A stretch of 64,000 bases of DNA, taken from Emticicia sp. C21. Its GTDB lineage: Bacteria; Bacteroidota; Bacteroidia; Cytophagales; Spirosomataceae. The stretch is from positions 372,279 to 436,278 of the forward strand of contig NZ_QVMT01000005.1 of assembly GCF_003418935.1 (NCBI RefSeq), written 5' to 3'. Positions 53,379 through 61,305 of this stretch are shown one piece after another; position 1 is the first letter of the stretch, and each line of letters begins with the position of its first letter. Under the pieces are notes generated by a model. The model was not told where the DNA came from. It saw only the letters and a program-made list of their open reading frames with translations, and did not search any database. The translations under genes were made by a program, and so were the position numbers.

Positions 53379-53615
53379 CTATTTTTGTGGTGGTGATATT
53401 CTTCCCACTACTTCAACCATATATCTAACAACTGCTGAATTCTGATAACCTCTAAACCCTGTAAATCTTAGTACTTTGAGTTCTTTCAAATGTTCATCAG
53501 TAAAGAGAGCAACAAAGGTTGCCTGAGACATACCCTCAAAATATATCTCCCGAATTTCTTTAATAAATGCAGTCTTGTAACCTCGCTTTTCAGTACTATA
53601 TAATGTTTTTGCCAT
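53379..53615 (-). CDS. Hypothetical small protein
   Basis: 78 residues (MAKTLYSTEKRGYKTAFIKE..., ending VVGRISPPQK). It is basic at the start, with no membrane segment and no motif that I recognise. It precedes the paralogous HTH genes by 10 bp and is probably in the same operon. Confidence 0.45.
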   Translation of the reverse strand: MAKTLYSTEKRGYKTAFIKEIREIYFEGMSQATFVALFTDEHLKELKVLRFTGFRGYQNSAVVRYMVEVVGRISPPQK

Positions 53616-53665
53616 AGCAGAAAGAATTAAAGAATTTTCATTAAATAACCAACCTACACCAGCGA

Positions 53666-53737
53666 CTAACTAAAAAATAGCCCAGTAAAAAATGATTCGA
53701 TAAAATTGATGATTTTTTGAAATGGCTTAGTTTCCAT
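53666..53737 (-). CDS. Possible 23-residue hydrophobic peptide
   Basis: ATG at 53737 opens METKPFQKIINFIESFFTGL plus three residues, ended by TAG at 53668-53666. It is amphipathic to hydrophobic and could be a small membrane or toxic peptide. It follows the 44-residue membrane frame on the same strand. Confidence 0.3.
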   Translation of the reverse strand: METKPFQKIINFIESFFTGLFFS

Positions 53738-53810
53738 AAATATTTAATTTAGACCAGGTATTAACGCCATTTTTGGAGTGTATTTTCTTGGTAATTGAAA
53801 TTATAAAAAA

Positions 53811-53945
53811 TCATTTTCGAAGAATCCTAAACCACGATTTAACAACCTGTAACCATTCAGACAAACGTTCTTTCTTAATCAAAAATACCAGTAAGATAAA
53901 TATCAGATTGACAGATTTAAGCCATGATTGGGAATAGTACCGCAA
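53811..53945 (-). CDS. Possible 44-residue single-pass membrane protein with TTG start
   Basis: From TTG at 53945 the frame gives MRYYSQSWLKSVN, then a hydrophobic helix (LIFILLVFLI) and a basic amphipathic tail (KKERLSEWLQVVKSWFRILRK). There is no ATG upstream, and the frame is closed by a stop 15 bp before the TTG. Positively charged flanks fit one membrane helix. It lies 19 bp after the DUF3850 gene, in the same operon. Confidence 0.4.
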   Translation of the reverse strand: MRYYSQSWLKSVNLIFILLVFLIKKERLSEWLQVVKSWFRILRK

Positions 53946-53964
53946 AAAGAGAAAGCATCAGGTT

Positions 53965-54261
53965 TTAAGCATCATTTTCACTATCAGGACTTTCATTTGT
54001 ACAGTCATACCCTGTAATTCCTTGTGTAAAACCTATGGCACAAAATTCATAAGCAAGCCCATTAGAACCCATTCTCAATTTATAAGATATTACTACTTTC
54101 ACATACCTACCCGTTCTATCTCCATGAATATCTACTTCTCTAAATAGTACTGTATCTTCTACCCTGAAATGCCTATCGTCTTTGATTACTTCAAATCGCT
54201 TTTTGCCTGTCCAAAAGGGTTCAAAGTCATGAGTTGAGAGTTTGAATAAGTGGTGTTTCAT
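53965..54261 (-). CDS. DUF3850 (ASCH/PUA-like) domain protein
   Basis: 98 residues with the typical pattern of DUF3850: HHLFKLSTHDFEPFWTGKKRFEVIKDDRHFRVEDTVLFREVD, then VVISYKL and CAIGF. The domain is related to ASCH/PUA folds that bind RNA or modified nucleotides and is common in phages and their satellites. The acidic tail ESPDSENDA is extra. Its function in the element is unknown. Confidence 0.7.
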   Translation of the reverse strand: MKHHLFKLSTHDFEPFWTGKKRFEVIKDDRHFRVEDTVLFREVDIHGDRTGRYVKVVISYKLRMGSNGLAYEFCAIGFTQGITGYDCTNESPDSENDA

Positions 54262-54295
54262 TACTCAAGAATGTGGATATAGTAACAGAAAAGGA

Positions 54296-54709
54296 CTAAA
54301 AACGACGAGAAACACTATACTTTTTCTCTTCTTTTGAAACAATCTTAACCCCGTATTTTTTTAATAATTGTTTTTTTGACTCCTCAGTAATGAATTGTTT
54401 CTTAATTGCTGCTTTATTAGGCTTTAAGGTCATTACATCGGGATAATCAATAAATAGTTTCTTTAATTTAAGAAACCCACCATCTATAATTTCCTCATTA
54501 TTGGAAGCACTATAGGATAGGTTAAAATCTCCCATTCTGAATGTTTGTCCATTCCAGCCGGTTGTATTATTTTTAGCGTATTGCTCAAACTCCAGTTGAA
54601 TGGCGGCATTTTCAATTTTTAATTCATCAATTAGGCTCTTATTCTCGAAAAACTTATGTAGTCTTTCTTCTAATGCTTCGCCTTCTGTGGGTTTGCTGAA
54701 AATTCCCAT
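54296..54709 (-). CDS. Hypothetical element protein
   Basis: 137 residues. MGIFSKPTEGEALEERLHKFFENKSLIDELKIENAAIQLEFEQYAK is helical, followed by GWNGQTFRMGDFNLSYS and a Lys-rich end (KKQFITEESKKQLLKKYGVKIV). I do not recognise a family. The DUF3850 gene follows after 34 bp. Confidence 0.5.
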   Translation of the reverse strand: MGIFSKPTEGEALEERLHKFFENKSLIDELKIENAAIQLEFEQYAKNNTTGWNGQTFRMGDFNLSYSASNNEEIIDGGFLKLKKLFIDYPDVMTLKPNKAAIKKQFITEESKKQLLKKYGVKIVSKEEKKYSVSRRF

Positions 54710-54783
54710 GCTGATAGTGATTTAAGTATGAATAATGAACTTTGCTTATAATGGAGCATTACTCCTGATAGGTTGATTCAAAA

Positions 54784-54825
54784 TTAAAAAAACCCAACAA
54801 ACCACTTTGGGGATTGTTGGGGTTT
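54784..54825 (-). terminator. Minus-strand terminator after the primase operon
   Basis: CCCAACAA (54793-54800) pairs with TTGTTGGG (54814-54821). On the minus strand a TTTTTTT tract follows. It ends the leftward transcript of the genes at 54931 and 55116. Confidence 0.8.
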
Positions 54826-54930
54826 CTATCGTATTTTGCAGGGTTCTTTTGGTTAAATAGGTCTTTACTATGTTTAGATAGATTTCTATATGTTAATTGT
54901 ATTTCCGAAAGCTTAGTACTGATTTTAACT

Positions 54931-55116
54931 CTATTCAGGTGATTCACCTAAATACTTATAAATGGTTTCTACCTCCTTTGGTGTCAGCACTTTTTGAAAC
55001 TTCATGAGTTTCAATTTAGGTATCCTATTTAACCATTTGTTAAAGGTTGGCATACTTACTTGATACCGTTGCGAAAGTTGTTGTTTCGTTTGGGCTTCAT
55101 ATCTTCTACTTTCCAT
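54931..55116 (-). CDS. Small helix-turn-helix protein, paralogue 3
   Basis: 61 residues: QTKQQLSQRYQVSMPTFNKWLNRI, then KFQKVLTPKEVETIYKYLGESPE. The pattern matches the two small HTH proteins at 52932 and 53186 (recognition helix, then L/FTP and a terminal helix with LG). It shares one base with the primase stop, so the two are coupled. It may regulate or load the replication proteins. Confidence 0.55.
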   Translation of the reverse strand: MESRRYEAQTKQQLSQRYQVSMPTFNKWLNRIPKLKLMKFQKVLTPKEVETIYKYLGESPE

Positions 55117-56096
55117 CAGTATAAAAGGTTTTTCTGTATCAAAAATTCATTAAAGTCTTTATGCTCTGAATAGAGTAGTGACCTATCGGCAATTTGCCAT
55201 TTTTCAAGACCTTGTAACTTTTCTGTCCATTTGTTTCCAGCCTCATCATTGTCTAAGAATAGATTAATTTGCGTAATGTGTTCAGGCACATTTGGAAGTA
55301 GTTTATTAAAATTGGATAATGAATTAAGTACGTAGGTTAAATTATCAAAGTAGAATCTATTGTAATATTGTAAGCAACTCAAACAGGAAAAGAATCCCTC
55401 AAAAACATTGCATATATTAGTTTGGTGGTGAGGTTGTAGAGTGGTATAATAGTTTGGCTTAGTTTGCCCTTTAAAACCGTCCTTATTAAATCTTGTAGGC
55501 GGACTACGTAAAGCATATCCTTCTAAATCATTAGCAAAGCCTATTGAAAAGTAGTGAGTATGTCCATTTATGTAATCTATCTCTTTTAGATAGGTATTAG
55601 CCAGTCTTAATCCTATCTGACGAAATTCTATATAATCAATCAAAACCCGTCTTTTCAGCATACCAACATTGACTATTTCGATCTCCTGTTTTTCTACTGG
55701 TTGATTGGTAGAGGTAATTAAGTTCTTGAATGATGTAAATTCAGAGGTAGCCAAACGGTGGCAAGCATCTGTAAAATCGCAAAATTCCAATGCTTGAACC
55801 AAACGCAAAATATCACCACACTTGCCTGTTACATCTTGATTACTGCTATAATCCTGATATACGTTCTTTAAGGCATTTACTCTGAATGATGGTGTACGTT
55901 CCTGAATGCCAATTGAACTGTAATACCATTCACCGTTTTTAAACTTCACAGGCTCGTATCCATGTGATGCTAAGTAATCGGTAATCTTGCAGCTATCCTT
56001 TATTTGTTGTATCTGGGCTTTGGTGTAGTAGGGTTTTGCGTTACTCATAGTGCTTTGTGTCAATTGTTGGAATAATTCAATTTTTTGCCCCTGCAC
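55116..56096 (-). CDS. Primase-like protein with TOPRIM domain
   Basis: 326 residues, or 310 from the inner ATG at 56048 (MSNAKPYYTKAQIQQIKDSC), which I think more likely. Residues about 30-120 resemble the zinc-binding primase domain, but the Cys ligands are absent (WYYSSIGIQERTPSFRVN, GKCGDILRLVQAL). The TOPRIM part shows VFEGFFSCLSC, INLFLDNDEAGNKWTEKL and HKDFNEFLI. Such proteins start replication of plasmids and phage-like elements. The ATPase gene lies 211 bp upstream across a repeat-rich spacer. Confidence 0.75.
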   Translation of the reverse strand: MQGQKIELFQQLTQSTMSNAKPYYTKAQIQQIKDSCKITDYLASHGYEPVKFKNGEWYYSSIGIQERTPSFRVNALKNVYQDYSSNQDVTGKCGDILRLVQALEFCDFTDACHRLATSEFTSFKNLITSTNQPVEKQEIEIVNVGMLKRRVLIDYIEFRQIGLRLANTYLKEIDYINGHTHYFSIGFANDLEGYALRSPPTRFNKDGFKGQTKPNYYTTLQPHHQTNICNVFEGFFSCLSCLQYYNRFYFDNLTYVLNSLSNFNKLLPNVPEHITQINLFLDNDEAGNKWTEKLQGLEKWQIADRSLLYSEHKDFNEFLIQKNLLY

Positions 56097-56111
56097 ACAT
56101 ATATATAAATA

Positions 56112-56303
56112 TTCACATTCACGTAGTAGTATATATAAGTGTGAAATGTGAAGTGTGAACTTTAAAATTGATGTGAATAAGAGTGCAATTTTTCATCTTG
56201 CTTTTTCTTTTTGCGGTAAATATTTCACAATTCACAAGACCCCTTATATATAAATGTGAATATGTGAATAGAGGTGTATATATGTGTATATTCATGATGT
56301 GAA
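56112..56303. repeat. Iteron-like cluster of TGTGAA/TTCACA
   Basis: TGTGAA occurs at 56140, 56147, 56154 (exactly 7 bp apart), 56172, 56255, 56263 and 56298, and the inverse TTCACA at 56112, 56224 and 56231. AT-rich TATATA tracts lie between. Position between primase and ATPase genes suggests a replication origin. Confidence 0.6.
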
Positions 56304-56306
56304 TAA

Positions 56307-57353
56307 TTAAGTTGATTCGATTTGTTCTAAGAAAAACATTAATTTATAACTCATATTACCAGCATCACCAATGATATTGGTATGTAAAAACTTTTCAATC
56401 TTTCGGGTAACCTTGTTTGATATAGCCGTCGGCATTGTATTTGGCTCAGTATCCTTAAAGTGCTTTCTCAGGCGTTCTCTAAGTACCTTATCAGGTAATG
56501 TTAAGTCGTCTGCAAAGATGGTTCTTGCGAATTCTACTTCTTCAGTTTCCTGTGAATAGGCTCGTACTATCGGGCTTGTTTTGTCCAAGCGTTCCAAGCG
56601 TCCTTTCTCGTTGTAACGGTATATGATTTTGTCAAAATCATCTGTATGTCTTGTCATAGTAGCCGTTAACTCAAAAATTTTCTTTTCTCTATTTTTGGCA
56701 ACTGATATAGCACCCACGCATTTACGCTCTGCTTGCTGCCCTAAATGCCCTCTGGTTTGTTTGTTCCCTCTGTTTTCGTGTATAACTCCAATTATGCCTA
56801 CTTTGTAGTTTACAGCGTAGTTTTGTAGCAATTGTATAACTTCATTACAGTCCTTTTCTTCGTTGACTGAGGTTACTAAATCAGCTAATCCATCTATCAG
56901 CACGATAGAAGCGTTTTCAGCCTGTTGAATTATCTTTTCTATTAATTTTACTCGTTCACGAGGAAATAAAGTGAGTAGATGAAAAATGTAGATGTTTTCG
57001 GGTAAATCCTCTCTGCCTAATGCTCTTGTAATGGAATTCCTAAACTTTATCATATCAGCATCAGTCATTTCAGTATTAATGTATATTAGCGACTTATCAG
57101 GCTGAAACTTACTTCTTATTCCGATGTTCTGATAACCTTCTTTAATTTCTTCCATAAATGCCGTTTCTATCATAACTCTTAGGGCTGTGGTTTTTCCGCC
57201 TTTGGGCATACCCGTAACAAGACTTAATCCACCGTTGATGGCAAATGTACTTTCGTCGATGGTAATTAGTTCCTCTATAGGTGTGGCTTCTGATTGGGCT
57301 GTAATGAGGTATTTGAGTAGTTCAGCATCAAATTTGTTCGTTGTGCCTTCCAT
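56307..57353 (-). CDS. RepA/DnaB-like AAA ATPase (replicative helicase type)
   Basis: 348 residues with a RecA-like ATPase core: Walker A GMPKGGKTT at residues 48-56, Walker B IVLIDGLADLV, and a sensor region VIHENRGNKQTRGHLGQQAE. This is the AAA_25/RepA family used as helicase by mobile elements, in which a hexamer unwinds DNA for the primase. The C-terminal part is a small helical domain (LPDKVLRERLRKHFKD). An inverted repeat upstream could attenuate transcription from the S24 gene. Confidence 0.8.
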   Translation of the reverse strand: MEGTTNKFDAELLKYLITAQSEATPIEELITIDESTFAINGGLSLVTGMPKGGKTTALRVMIETAFMEEIKEGYQNIGIRSKFQPDKSLIYINTEMTDADMIKFRNSITRALGREDLPENIYIFHLLTLFPRERVKLIEKIIQQAENASIVLIDGLADLVTSVNEEKDCNEVIQLLQNYAVNYKVGIIGVIHENRGNKQTRGHLGQQAERKCVGAISVAKNREKKIFELTATMTRHTDDFDKIIYRYNEKGRLERLDKTSPIVRAYSQETEEVEFARTIFADDLTLPDKVLRERLRKHFKDTEPNTMPTAISNKVTRKIEKFLHTNIIGDAGNMSYKLMFFLEQIEST

Positions 57354-57447
57354 GCAGTCGAATTTTTATTAGGTATTTTTTTGTGCCATGTTTTTGTGTC
57401 TTGCCTATCTTTCAGACCCAGCGAAGAAATTCGATTCAGGTGCTACT

Positions 57448-57483
57448 AGTGTAGCAATAGTATTTTTTAACTATTCTTACACT
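57448..57483. terminator. Imperfect hairpin upstream of the ATPase gene
   Basis: AGTGTAGCAATAGT (57448-57461) pairs in 12 of 14 positions with ACTATTCTTACACT (57470-57483). It lies between the S24 gene and the ATPase gene and may be a terminator or attenuator. Confidence 0.45.
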
Positions 57484-57556
57484 AATCAAAGTCATATGTG
57501 AATTCAAGTGGAAAATCGTGCTTTGTAACATTCTGATATAAGAAATCAGCAGATAG

Positions 57557-57955
57557 TTAGTTTTCTATTGAAACTATACCCGTCACAATAAATATCTTTG
57601 TAATATGAGATAATGGTACTTCAAAATCGTCATAATCAGGATTGATAGAGGTAAGTTTAATAAAGCCTTCTCTATCTGATTTCCTAATTCTTTTTAATAT
57701 TCGCTCTTCATTTTTCGTGAAAATGAAGTAAACTTCACCATACCTGATGTATTGGAAGAAATGAGGGTATTCTTTCACAATTACTCTATCACCGGGTTTA
57801 TACCGTGGAGACATACTTTCACCATAAACAGGGTAAATGGCATAGTGTGGTAATAATTCTGATTCGTTGGCTTGATTTGATATTACATTATCATCTATAC
57901 TTAATTGGTTTGGATGACCAAATTGTACGTTACTTGTGTTAAATGCCTTTCTCAT
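57557..57955 (-). CDS. S24 (LexA/CI-type) peptidase domain protein without DNA-binding domain
   Basis: 132 residues that consist of an S24 self-cleaving peptidase fold: the nucleophile Ser47 in YPVYGESMSPRYKPGD and the lysine general base Lys88 in ERILKRI. Classical phage repressors join this to an N-terminal helix-turn-helix; here a separate small HTH protein is encoded 136 bp upstream. It could be a LexA-like SOS sensor that acts in trans. The gene is part of the leftward operon ahead of the replication genes. Confidence 0.75.
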   Translation of the reverse strand: MRKAFNTSNVQFGHPNQLSIDDNVISNQANESELLPHYAIYPVYGESMSPRYKPGDRVIVKEYPHFFQYIRYGEVYFIFTKNEERILKRIRKSDREGFIKLTSINPDYDDFEVPLSHITKIFIVTGIVSIEN

Positions 57956-58091
57956 AGTTGTAAAAATTATAGATTGGTATAGTGAGTTTTCTTTATGTTA
58001 AGAAATAAAGACTATAGATTCATATTATTTGAGGTTATGCTTGCTGAGATATTGATTAAGAAATTTTATAGTCCCTGCTTGAATTATAGAT

Positions 58092-58310
58092 TTATATCAA
58101 ATCCGTTAAGGGTACCTTAAAGTATTCAGATAGAGTGCGAGCTTCTGTAGCAAGTAAAGGTTTTTGGCCTCGTACTATTTGCCAGAACCTAATTCTATTG
58201 ATACCAATATGGGTATAGAAGCGTTTGTCAGGAGTAAACTTTGTTAGGTTTTTATTTTCAAAATTGATTATTACCTGACTCAAAGGAGTTTGAGAAATAA
58301 GTGTTTCCAT
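58092..58310 (-). CDS. Small helix-turn-helix protein, putative repressor
   Basis: 72 residues. FYTHIGINRIRFWQIVRGQKPLLATEARTLSEYFKVPLTDLI reads as an XRE-type helix-turn-helix with a dimer tail (LSEYFKVPLTDL). It is read leftward from a near-perfect promoter, divergent from the XRE protein gene at 58469. The pair looks like a Cro/CI-style switch of a temperate element. Confidence 0.6.
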   Translation of the reverse strand: METLISQTPLSQVIINFENKNLTKFTPDKRFYTHIGINRIRFWQIVRGQKPLLATEARTLSEYFKVPLTDLI

Positions 58311-58332
58311 TATGTTTTAAATTTGATTACTA

Positions 58333-58388
58333 CAAAGTTAAATATTTGATAACAAAAGTCAATAATATGATGCAAAAATATTATCAAA
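58333..58388. promoter_or_regulatory. Leftward promoter with overlapping operators in the switch region
   Basis: On the minus strand TTG (58362-58360) and TAACTTTG (58340-58333) are spaced by exactly 19 bp. TTTGATAA (58345-58352) lies in the spacer and its inverse TTATCAAA at 58381-58388. ATAATAT (58362-58368) and ATATTAT (58378-58384) form a second inverted pair. Confidence 0.65.
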
Positions 58389-58468
58389 ATAAATGACTCA
58401 TTTTTAAAAAGTAATCATTTTATTTGCATATATGTTATGAAATTAAAGAATGTTATAAAATATTTAAC

Positions 58469-59146
58469 ATGGACAATGTAAGTCAAACAATAAAATCAAT
58501 TCGAGAAAGGAAAGGAATAAAACAAGCAGAAATTGCCAAGTCTTTAGGGATAGAAAGGACTAATTACCATCGTCTGGAAAATAGGGGAGTAAAACTCACT
58601 ATTGAACAGTTATCACAAATTGCAGATGCTTTAGAGGTTTCTATATCAGATTTATTAGATATAGAGAATACTAATATCTCAAGTAAGGAACCAGAAAGGC
58701 TTTTGGATTTAGAAAACAGGGTTGTAGAACTAAAAGACAGATTAAAAGATAAAGAAACTTTGCTTGAAAATGCTGAACGAAAGCTCACCCAATACAAAGA
58801 CTTTTTTGAATTTTATTCAGATTGGTTAATTCAACAAAAGGCAATGGAACTTAAATTGGGAAAAATCCAAATAATAGATTATGATGGTAAAATTATTCAA
58901 ACAATGAATTTTGATGAATATGAAAAATATGAATTATCTAAGGCAAGTAAAAAGAAGAAATTAGAGCTATTGCAAGAAAAAGTTACATTAAATAAAAAAG
59001 AAAAATTTGAAGTTCTAGATGAATTAATGAATTACCCTGATACAGATATGTTTTTTATGAGTGCATTAATTGCGTATATTATTGACGATGAAGATTTTGA
59101 TAGATATTTTGTGAAAAAAGGATATAAGAAACTATTATATAAGTAA
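58469..59146 (+). CDS. XRE-family regulator with coiled-coil C-terminal region
   Basis: 225 residues from ATG at 58469 (MDNVSQTIKSIRERKGIKQAE), chosen because the frame upstream (MHICYEIKECYKIFN) is unlike a start of this family. Residues about 8-62 are an XRE helix-turn-helix (EIAKSLGIERTNYHRLENRG). A coiled coil follows (ERLLDLENRVVELKDRLKDKETLLENAERK), then an unrecognised C-terminal domain. It is divergent from the small HTH gene and shares its regulatory region. Confidence 0.75.
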   Translation: MDNVSQTIKSIRERKGIKQAEIAKSLGIERTNYHRLENRGVKLTIEQLSQIADALEVSISDLLDIENTNISSKEPERLLDLENRVVELKDRLKDKETLLENAERKLTQYKDFFEFYSDWLIQQKAMELKLGKIQIIDYDGKIIQTMNFDEYEKYELSKASKKKKLELLQEKVTLNKKEKFEVLDELMNYPDTDMFFMSALIAYIIDDEDFDRYFVKKGYKKLLYK

Positions 59147-59446
59147 ATGAATATTTTTTATTAGAAAATAGGTAAAATTAGGTGTAATTGTAAATAATAG
59201 TCATAGATTAAATAATTGATATTCAGGATTTAAAATGTCCTGTATTTAATAGATAAGTAATTGATAGTAGTAATACTACAGTTACGATAGTCAGAAGTAA
59301 TTACAACAATTGGAAGACATGTTGTTATGACTTTAAGGTATATCTCTACTTATTAAAAGCTTGCAAATCACTAATCCAAAGACTATTCTTATAAAGAAGT
59401 GATTATAATGGGTGTAAAATTTAGAATGTTCTCATTTTTTATAATT
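59147..59446. other. Spacer between XRE gene and propeller gene, no gene seen
   Basis: 300 bp of AT-rich sequence between convergent genes. CAGGA (59224-59228) and TCCTG (59237-59241) form a short weak hairpin. I see nothing else in it. Confidence 0.5.
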
Positions 59447-61069
59447 TTAATAACTCCACATATAAAGGTATTGAGCTCTATTATTGTAAAAAGAGGTTCC
59501 GCCTCCAAAAATATATATTTTGCCATTATAAGATAGAACTTTATAAGCTGCTTCACTTGATTCAGTTCCGGCAGTTGTATACCTTGAGAATTCAAAATTA
59601 TTAGATTCAAAATTTCCTGACTTTTTAAGTTCAAAAAGAAAAACGTCTGAGCTTCCTTGACTTTGAAGAGGTATATTCATAGTTGTTGCGCCTGTAGCAT
59701 AATTTCCGATAGCATAGATAAGAGAATTGTTAGGAATCACAGATATGAAACTACCTCCATTAGTTATGGTTTGCAAATAGTCAACATATGGAGATTCATA
59801 GAAATAAAAGCTGCTTAAAAAAGAAGATGGAATAGATGAAGTAAGGGATTTATTGCCAAAGTTTATGGAGCCATTAAAGTACCCACATAAATATAATTTA
59901 TTATTTATGAATTTTATTTCTCTTGGAGTTACTTCATCATTAGCAGAAAGACCAAAAAATCTATTAGCACCTGCTATAGATAAAAGAGAATTAAATTTTA
60001 ATATAAAAGTGTCTTTCCCTCCAGTAGATGTAAAAGAATACGTACTTGCTGTAAAATTGTTAATATAAGTGCCTGCTATATAAAAGTATGGAGATTGATA
60101 AGTTAAACTCTCGGGCAAATCATCATTTGTACCGCCTACCTTTGTAGCCCCTAATAAATTTCCATTTACATCAAACTTTGATATAAATGTATCATATCCA
60201 CCACTATTGCTTAAACTTATAGAGTTATTGCCTTGATTAATAATTAAAGGGCTACTTTTATATGCTCCTGTTATGATAATATTACTATTTTCATCTATGA
60301 ATATAGATGAAGAAATTTCATCTGAAATCCCTCCTATATTTTTAATCCAATTAACTGTTTTTGAAGTGTCAATTTTGGCAATAAATATATCTTTCTCACC
60401 ATTTGAAGTTATTATCTTATTTTGCCATGATATACTTTTTGAGTAATTGCCAATCAAATATATTTTGTCATTTTTAATAGTTATATCTGAAACTTCCGAA
60501 CTAAATCCGCTGTCTGGATACTGACCTGTGACTGGTAAGCCTGTCACAGTGGTTGCCCATTTGAAAGCTCCTGAGGAGGAAAATTTCAGTACAATACCAG
60601 TAGGGAGTCGAAAAAGGTCAGATGAATAGTTAGAGCATACTGAAATCGGGCTGCTATAACAGCCAAAAATCCGACCAGCTAAATAGAAATTGCCTGCATT
60701 ATCGACCGAAACAGCATTAATTACAATGCTTCCTGCTGTTTGTGGACCCGTTTGGCTAGAACCAATAATTTTTGTAGTTAGTTTTTGGGGTAGATGAAAT
60801 GGAATAGAACCAGAATCCGTTAAACAAACCCAAATATTTCCATTATAAACCCGGATACAATTACTATCAATATCGTAAACAAGAGACCCTATTTTAGGTG
60901 CCTGAATTGCTGAAATTGCTTGGTTAGATAACTTAGGTATTGTTAGTACATCACTATTTCCCTTATTATTTAATTCAAGACCACCAGGAGTAATGGAAGT
61001 TGATTGAGCAAGACAGAATTGTATAACAAACAGAATTAGGATAGATAGATTAATAGCAGTTTTTTTCAT
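59447..61069 (-). CDS. Secreted SBBP-type beta-propeller protein
   Basis: 540 residues with a signal peptide (ILILFVIQFCLAQ). The N-terminal segment LTIPKLSNQAISAIQAPKIGSLVYDIDSNCIRVYNGNIWVCL is the common Bacteroidota fibre-adaptor start. Repeats of the type GGYDTFISKFDVNGNLLGA / GGKDTFILKFNS and GEKDIFIAKID are SBBP propeller blades. There is no recognisable sorting tail. It is a secreted cargo gene at the right end of the element, 240 bp from attR. Confidence 0.7.
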   Translation of the reverse strand: MKKTAINLSILILFVIQFCLAQSTSITPGGLELNNKGNSDVLTIPKLSNQAISAIQAPKIGSLVYDIDSNCIRVYNGNIWVCLTDSGSIPFHLPQKLTTKIIGSSQTGPQTAGSIVINAVSVDNAGNFYLAGRIFGCYSSPISVCSNYSSDLFRLPTGIVLKFSSSGAFKWATTVTGLPVTGQYPDSGFSSEVSDITIKNDKIYLIGNYSKSISWQNKIITSNGEKDIFIAKIDTSKTVNWIKNIGGISDEISSSIFIDENSNIIITGAYKSSPLIINQGNNSISLSNSGGYDTFISKFDVNGNLLGATKVGGTNDDLPESLTYQSPYFYIAGTYINNFTASTYSFTSTGGKDTFILKFNSLLSIAGANRFFGLSANDEVTPREIKFINNKLYLCGYFNGSINFGNKSLTSSIPSSFLSSFYFYESPYVDYLQTITNGGSFISVIPNNSLIYAIGNYATGATTMNIPLQSQGSSDVFLFELKKSGNFESNNFEFSRYTTAGTESSEAAYKVLSYNGKIYIFGGGTSFYNNRAQYLYMWSY

Positions 61070-61270
61070 ATCACAGATTAGCGTTAAAGTTATTAAGGCA
61101 AAAGTATAAAAAACTTTTCTCTTTTATAGACTTGAACAAACTGTTATATAAAATACATTAATATTAAAATTTGTAAAGTTAAGGTATTTGTTACTATCTC
61201 CCTATCTGTGTTACGTTTTTGTTGTGTTGATTTGAATGTTGAAGTGATTTTCAGGTATAAATTGTTGAAA

Positions 61271-61299
61271 ATAAGGCAATTACAAACGAATTGCCTTAT
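61271..61299 (-). terminator. Terminator at the right end of the mobile element
   Basis: ATAAGGCAATT (61271-61281) and AATTGCCTTAT (61289-61299) form an 11-bp stem; on the minus strand TTTTC follows. It lies 7 bp inside the element from attR and would terminate the host beta-barrel gene in place of the original terminator now at the other end. Confidence 0.7.
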
Positions 61300-61305
61300 C
61301 TATAA

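Noticed and set aside
54759-54947. A 62-codon leftward frame
   Set aside because: It contains the terminator at 54784-54825 and has an Asn/Lys/Pro-rich composition, so it is unlikely to be a gene.
51546-56306. CRISPR array in the repeat-rich tracts
   Set aside because: The repeated units are short palindromes at 47-58 bp or 7 bp spacing without identical repeats of 25 bp or more, and no cas gene is present.
59389-59634. An 81-codon leftward frame within the propeller gene
   Set aside because: It overlaps the 3' part of a clear 540-residue gene on the same strand in another frame.
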